DNA from: Spisula solida
Taxonomy: Eukaryota; Mollusca; Bivalvia; Venerida; Mactridae
DNA: 64,000 bases
Direction: 5' to 3'
Assembly (NCBI GenBank): GCA_947247005.1
Contig: OX365948.1
Span: forward strand, 6,820,001-6,884,000
Shown: piece after piece, positions 60,730-64,000 of the stretch
Position numbering within the stretch: the first letter of the stretch is position 1
Layout: every line of letters starts with the position of its first letter
Position numbers and translations under genes: made by a program
Notes under the pieces: generated by a model
Database searches by the model: none
Told to the model about the DNA's origin: nothing
Seen by the model: the letters and a program-made list of their open reading frames with translations, nothing else

Positions 60730-60978
60730 GGTATTCACAAAGCATTTGAGGGAAAACTTAAATGTTTTGACTTAAGTTAAAAATGCACGTATTTTCCATG
60801 AAACAAAGAATAACCCATGTTTTCGTTGTGATGATTGTAGCTCTTTAAACATGATGCTTCTAAACTATGTAACAAAGTGATCATCTTGTTTTTTTCTGGC
60901 TAAATGCTATGCATAATTGTTATTAAGATTTTAAGAAAATGCTAGGTTTTCCCTTATTAATATGCTTTGTGAATACTA
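60730..60978. mobile_element. Intact 'ggtattcacaaa' MITE
   Basis: Ends ggtattcacaaagcattt and (inverse) atgctttgtgaatac. It aligns with the split copy at 12251-14033. Confidence 0.65.
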
Positions 60979-61294
60979 CACTAGTATAAAGGGGGTTTCA
61001 TTCACACAATTTAACCTTAAATAACATAAGGTAATTTATCAACCAACAAGAGGGTTCACCATTAATCTAATAAATCTAGCATCTAATGAAGTTATCAGTG
61101 GGTATTATTTAGAATTTTATGTTGTATAATATCAGTTGAAGTTGGTGAATGTACTGGTTAACACCCTATAGAGACCTCACTGTCACATTATCCTTATACT
61201 TAATTAAAACAACATGGGACTAATATACCGAAGTTATCGTTAGATTTATGATCACTGTAAACAATTTCAAAACTATGATATTCCTGTCATATTT

Positions 61295-61575
61295 TACCCC
61301 TCAAGTCCGGAACCCCTCTACTCCGTAAACCGGACAAATTTTCAAGAAATAGTTATAGGTTTTCTCTAACATTGACCCCTTGGATACGGACAGTCAATGT
61401 AGACAATCTTGTGATGATGTTTTGACAGGCGTGAGTGAACATCTTGTATATTCCCAATATCTTGGGGACAATAACAAGAGTGAAAATTGAAAAAAAGGCT
61501 TTATAACTACAACCCACTGGGAGACAAACATACATAGTCGCATATTAGAGGGGCATGTCCAGAAACTGGAGTGTC
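61295..61575. mobile_element. Possible pogo-like MITE
   Basis: cctcaagtccggaacccctc at the left and agaggggcatgtccag on the right are loosely inverted. Weak. Confidence 0.25.
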
Positions 61576-61579
61576 TTGG

Positions 61580-62860
61580 TTTGCAAACAACAAAATTGCG
61601 TTTATCACTTGTAAAACCAACTATTACCGAAATGTAAAAAAATAAAAAAAATTTGACTTAAACGCGCGCTGCGATATATTGTACATCGATTTGAATAAAA
61701 GGCTGTCAGTCTTTTATTGACGACAACGACCACTATATTTTCGACCTCGTCTGATAATTTGTACTGAGCATGCGCCAGACTTCCAAAGCAACAAACATTC
61801 TTTCTCGGAATGTTTTCGGTTTTGATCGATGCTTGCGCGCGCAGCCAGAAAAGGTTGAGTTGTGAAAAAGACGAATACTTTCCGTTTTTCTGAGGCCGAA
61901 ATCGGCAGGTTAATTTATTCTTGAATTTATTTTTGGACTTAGGTATTTAAATGATACCAATTCGATTGTTATTAGAGACACTTCAGTTCCAGGGCATGCT
62001 CCTTTAAATGAATACAATACTACAAATCTTTGTGTAGAAATTTGTGTCTTGAAATTACAATTAATCCTACATTGTCATGCAGCGTGCGTTTTGTATTTTG
62101 TGTTGTAGATTAAGCATTTTATTTTACTTGAGTAGTATCCGGACAACTTTAATTTATACCCATTTTACTGTAAGCTCTCAAAATAATGTTTTTGACCAAC
62201 ACAAAATAAGTTTTGTTTAATAAATAATAATTTATATTGAAAAGGTACATTTATCAAAAGTGACTTTACACAAGATTTAACAAAAATATGACATTCATTT
62301 AATTTTCATTTGTTAAATCACCGGCAGACTATTATTGTATTTTATATTATGTCAATATGATATTAAAACAAATTGTAACAGTAAACATAGTAAACAAATC
62401 ACTTCCCCTGACTATATACTTTGGTGTAAGCAAACTCTTGTCTTATTGAGGGAATTATTACTGATTATGCAGCGCACAGTTCGAGGATGGGATAATTCGA
62501 ACCCACGACATTCGGACGAGGAGCCAAACCTTCCTATCCATTGACAATGATATGATTCCACATAATGGTATTTGTAATATGTTACAGTTACTGATCAAAG
62601 CTTTTACATAGTTCTGATAAGATCAAATATATTACACCATGTATTATCTATCATAAACGTCATTCATATATTAAAATGAAAATTAGTGGTTTACATTCAT
62701 TATACGTGTTGTATAATCCTATAAATAATTTAATCGTAATATATATTAGCTACATCCTTTGAGATTAACTTTTGGACATTATGAAAAACAACTCTATATA
62801 TGTACTATGTCTCCTATACGATGATTAGGGCGACAATGCGGTTTATTGTTGAAACTTATT
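61580..62860. other. No gene recognised
   Basis: AT-rich. A B-box-like tgggttcgaattatccca on the - strand lies at about 62478-62496, perhaps another SINE fragment. Confidence 0.4.
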
Positions 62861-62864
62861 CATT

Positions 62865-63060
62865 ATACTTTTCGCCAGCTTGAACTTGGGCAGATCTTTA
62901 CTTGTTTAGTTAGACATTGTTCCGTGTATGTGTTTTATGTTTTCCGTGCTCGGTTGGTTCATTTGGGCATTGTGCCTTGTGTGTTTATAATGTTTTCTAT
63001 GCTCGGCTGGTTAAGTTGAGTGCTGCCTTCCCTGTCTGACTTAATATTATGTTTTTTGTA
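62865..63060 (+). repeat. Dispersed repeat family, copy 3 of 3
   Basis: Matches 5015-5165, with the gttttc(c/t)(g/a)tgctcgg segment doubled in tandem. Confidence 0.75.
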
Positions 63061-63244
63061 TGTTTTAATGTCTGTAATAATTAGAGAAAAATAAACTATA
63101 AATATATTACACTTGGGTAGAATAATTTGTACAGTTGTATTTACGTACATTGCGACAAAAATGTTTCATGTTTCAATAAGTATATTAACACCAAGTTTTC
63201 AAATTCCAATAACAACACATGTACTGGCCAATGAAAATAAATAC

Positions 63245-63284
63245 ATATACTAACACAATATACTAACACAATATACTAACACAC
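63245..63284. repeat. 13-bp tandem repeat, 3 copies
   Basis: The unit is atatactaacaca. Confidence 0.8.
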
Positions 63285-63466
63285 TATGCGTGCTACTTGA
63301 AACCTCCAACTGCCATGACAAAATGATGTTCAGAAACTGATCGAATCATTCAGGGAAGAAATAAATAGTTTCTTTCCGTTTCTTAAAATGAATTATTGAA
63401 TCAAAAGGCATTGTACTCAAGTATGCTATCTGTTTAGAAGAGTAAGGTAACAATAGTAGTCCATGT

Positions 63467-63652
63467 TGAACAGAACAGAACATTATAGAACAGAATAGAA
63501 AAAAAACAGAACATTATAGAACAGAATAGAATAAAACAGAACATTATAGAACAGAACAGAACAGAATAGAATAAAACAGAACATTATAGAACAGAACAGA
63601 ATAGAACAAAACAGAATAGAATAAAACAGAACATTATAGAACAGAACAGAAA
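63467..63652. repeat. Tandem repeat of gaacagaata/acattata
   Basis: aacagaacattatagaacag and agaatagaataaaacagaac alternate with irregular spacing. Confidence 0.85.
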
Positions 63653-64000
63653 CTATGTTTTATGTGCACCCATGTACAAGGAATTACTGCATTATAACTT
63701 TATAAAATATATTTGTGTAAGCATCAAATGCAAATGTAATCCTAAAGCATATGATTAACAATCATATATTTTTTTAGCAAATCAAATGCATATAAGTTTG
63801 CAAGGAACAACATACTTAATTATAAGGGATTGGTGGTAAATATATTACAATAAAACTCAACAAGAAAATAACAATAAAATATACTTACATACACCATCGC
63901 ATGGATAAAATCCAAGATTTAGTGTATATTGTATGAAATATTTCGAATTATCGTATATCCACAATTAAAAACTATCTTACGCAATGTGTCAACTTTGCTA

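Overview
The window looks like AT-rich, intron-rich animal DNA, most likely from a lophotrochozoan and probably a bivalve mollusc. That placement is an inference from GT-AG introns with animal-type splice sites, a peptide-receptor-type class A GPCR split by many introns, a LINE reverse-transcriptase tail, tRNA-derived SINE heads, and many small inverted-repeat elements and minisatellites. There are no operons, bacterial genes, CRISPR arrays or rRNA genes.

The main gene is on the + strand, from 16691 to 39345: a rhodopsin-family GPCR in eight recognisable exons, all joined in phase. Its 480 visible residues carry a Cys-containing N-terminal domain, seven membrane segments, ERY, CWGP and NPYLF motifs, a Cys-rich helix 8 region and a stop followed by AATAAA signals. 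Intracellular loop 2 and TM3 most resemble the GHSR/TRHR/ecdysis-triggering-hormone-receptor group, so a neuropeptide ligand is likely but not determined. Any exon upstream of 16691 was not found. The introns are full of repeats: a 2.9-kb, 40-bp minisatellite runs almost to the exon 3 acceptor, intron 3 (10.9 kb) holds a 1.9-kb inverted-repeat transposon and a tandem-unit composite repeat, and intron 6 holds a 42-bp array that stays in frame with the TM6 exon.

On the - strand there are two smaller candidates. A two-exon gene at 53604-52989 would encode a 152-residue protein with a signal peptide and several cysteines. A single 3' exon at 45870-45519 encodes an acidic, probably helical segment. 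Neither was assigned to a known family.

The left 16 kb and right 10 kb hold no gene I can support. They contain two adjacent arrays with 39-bp units (7113-8554), a 19-bp array (about 1200-1465), a LINE remnant (10363-10656), a nested transposon insertion with a clear 5-bp target duplication (12251-14033), and dispersed repeats with sister copies elsewhere in the window. At 43415-43895 an array repeats an E-box (CACGTG) together with a CCAAT motif. Five near-consensus RFX X-boxes are scattered through the window, two of them in the arms of one hairpin element. I found no clearly new multi-gene system; the best leads are the orphan receptor, the secreted Cys-rich candidate and the regulatory-looking repeats.
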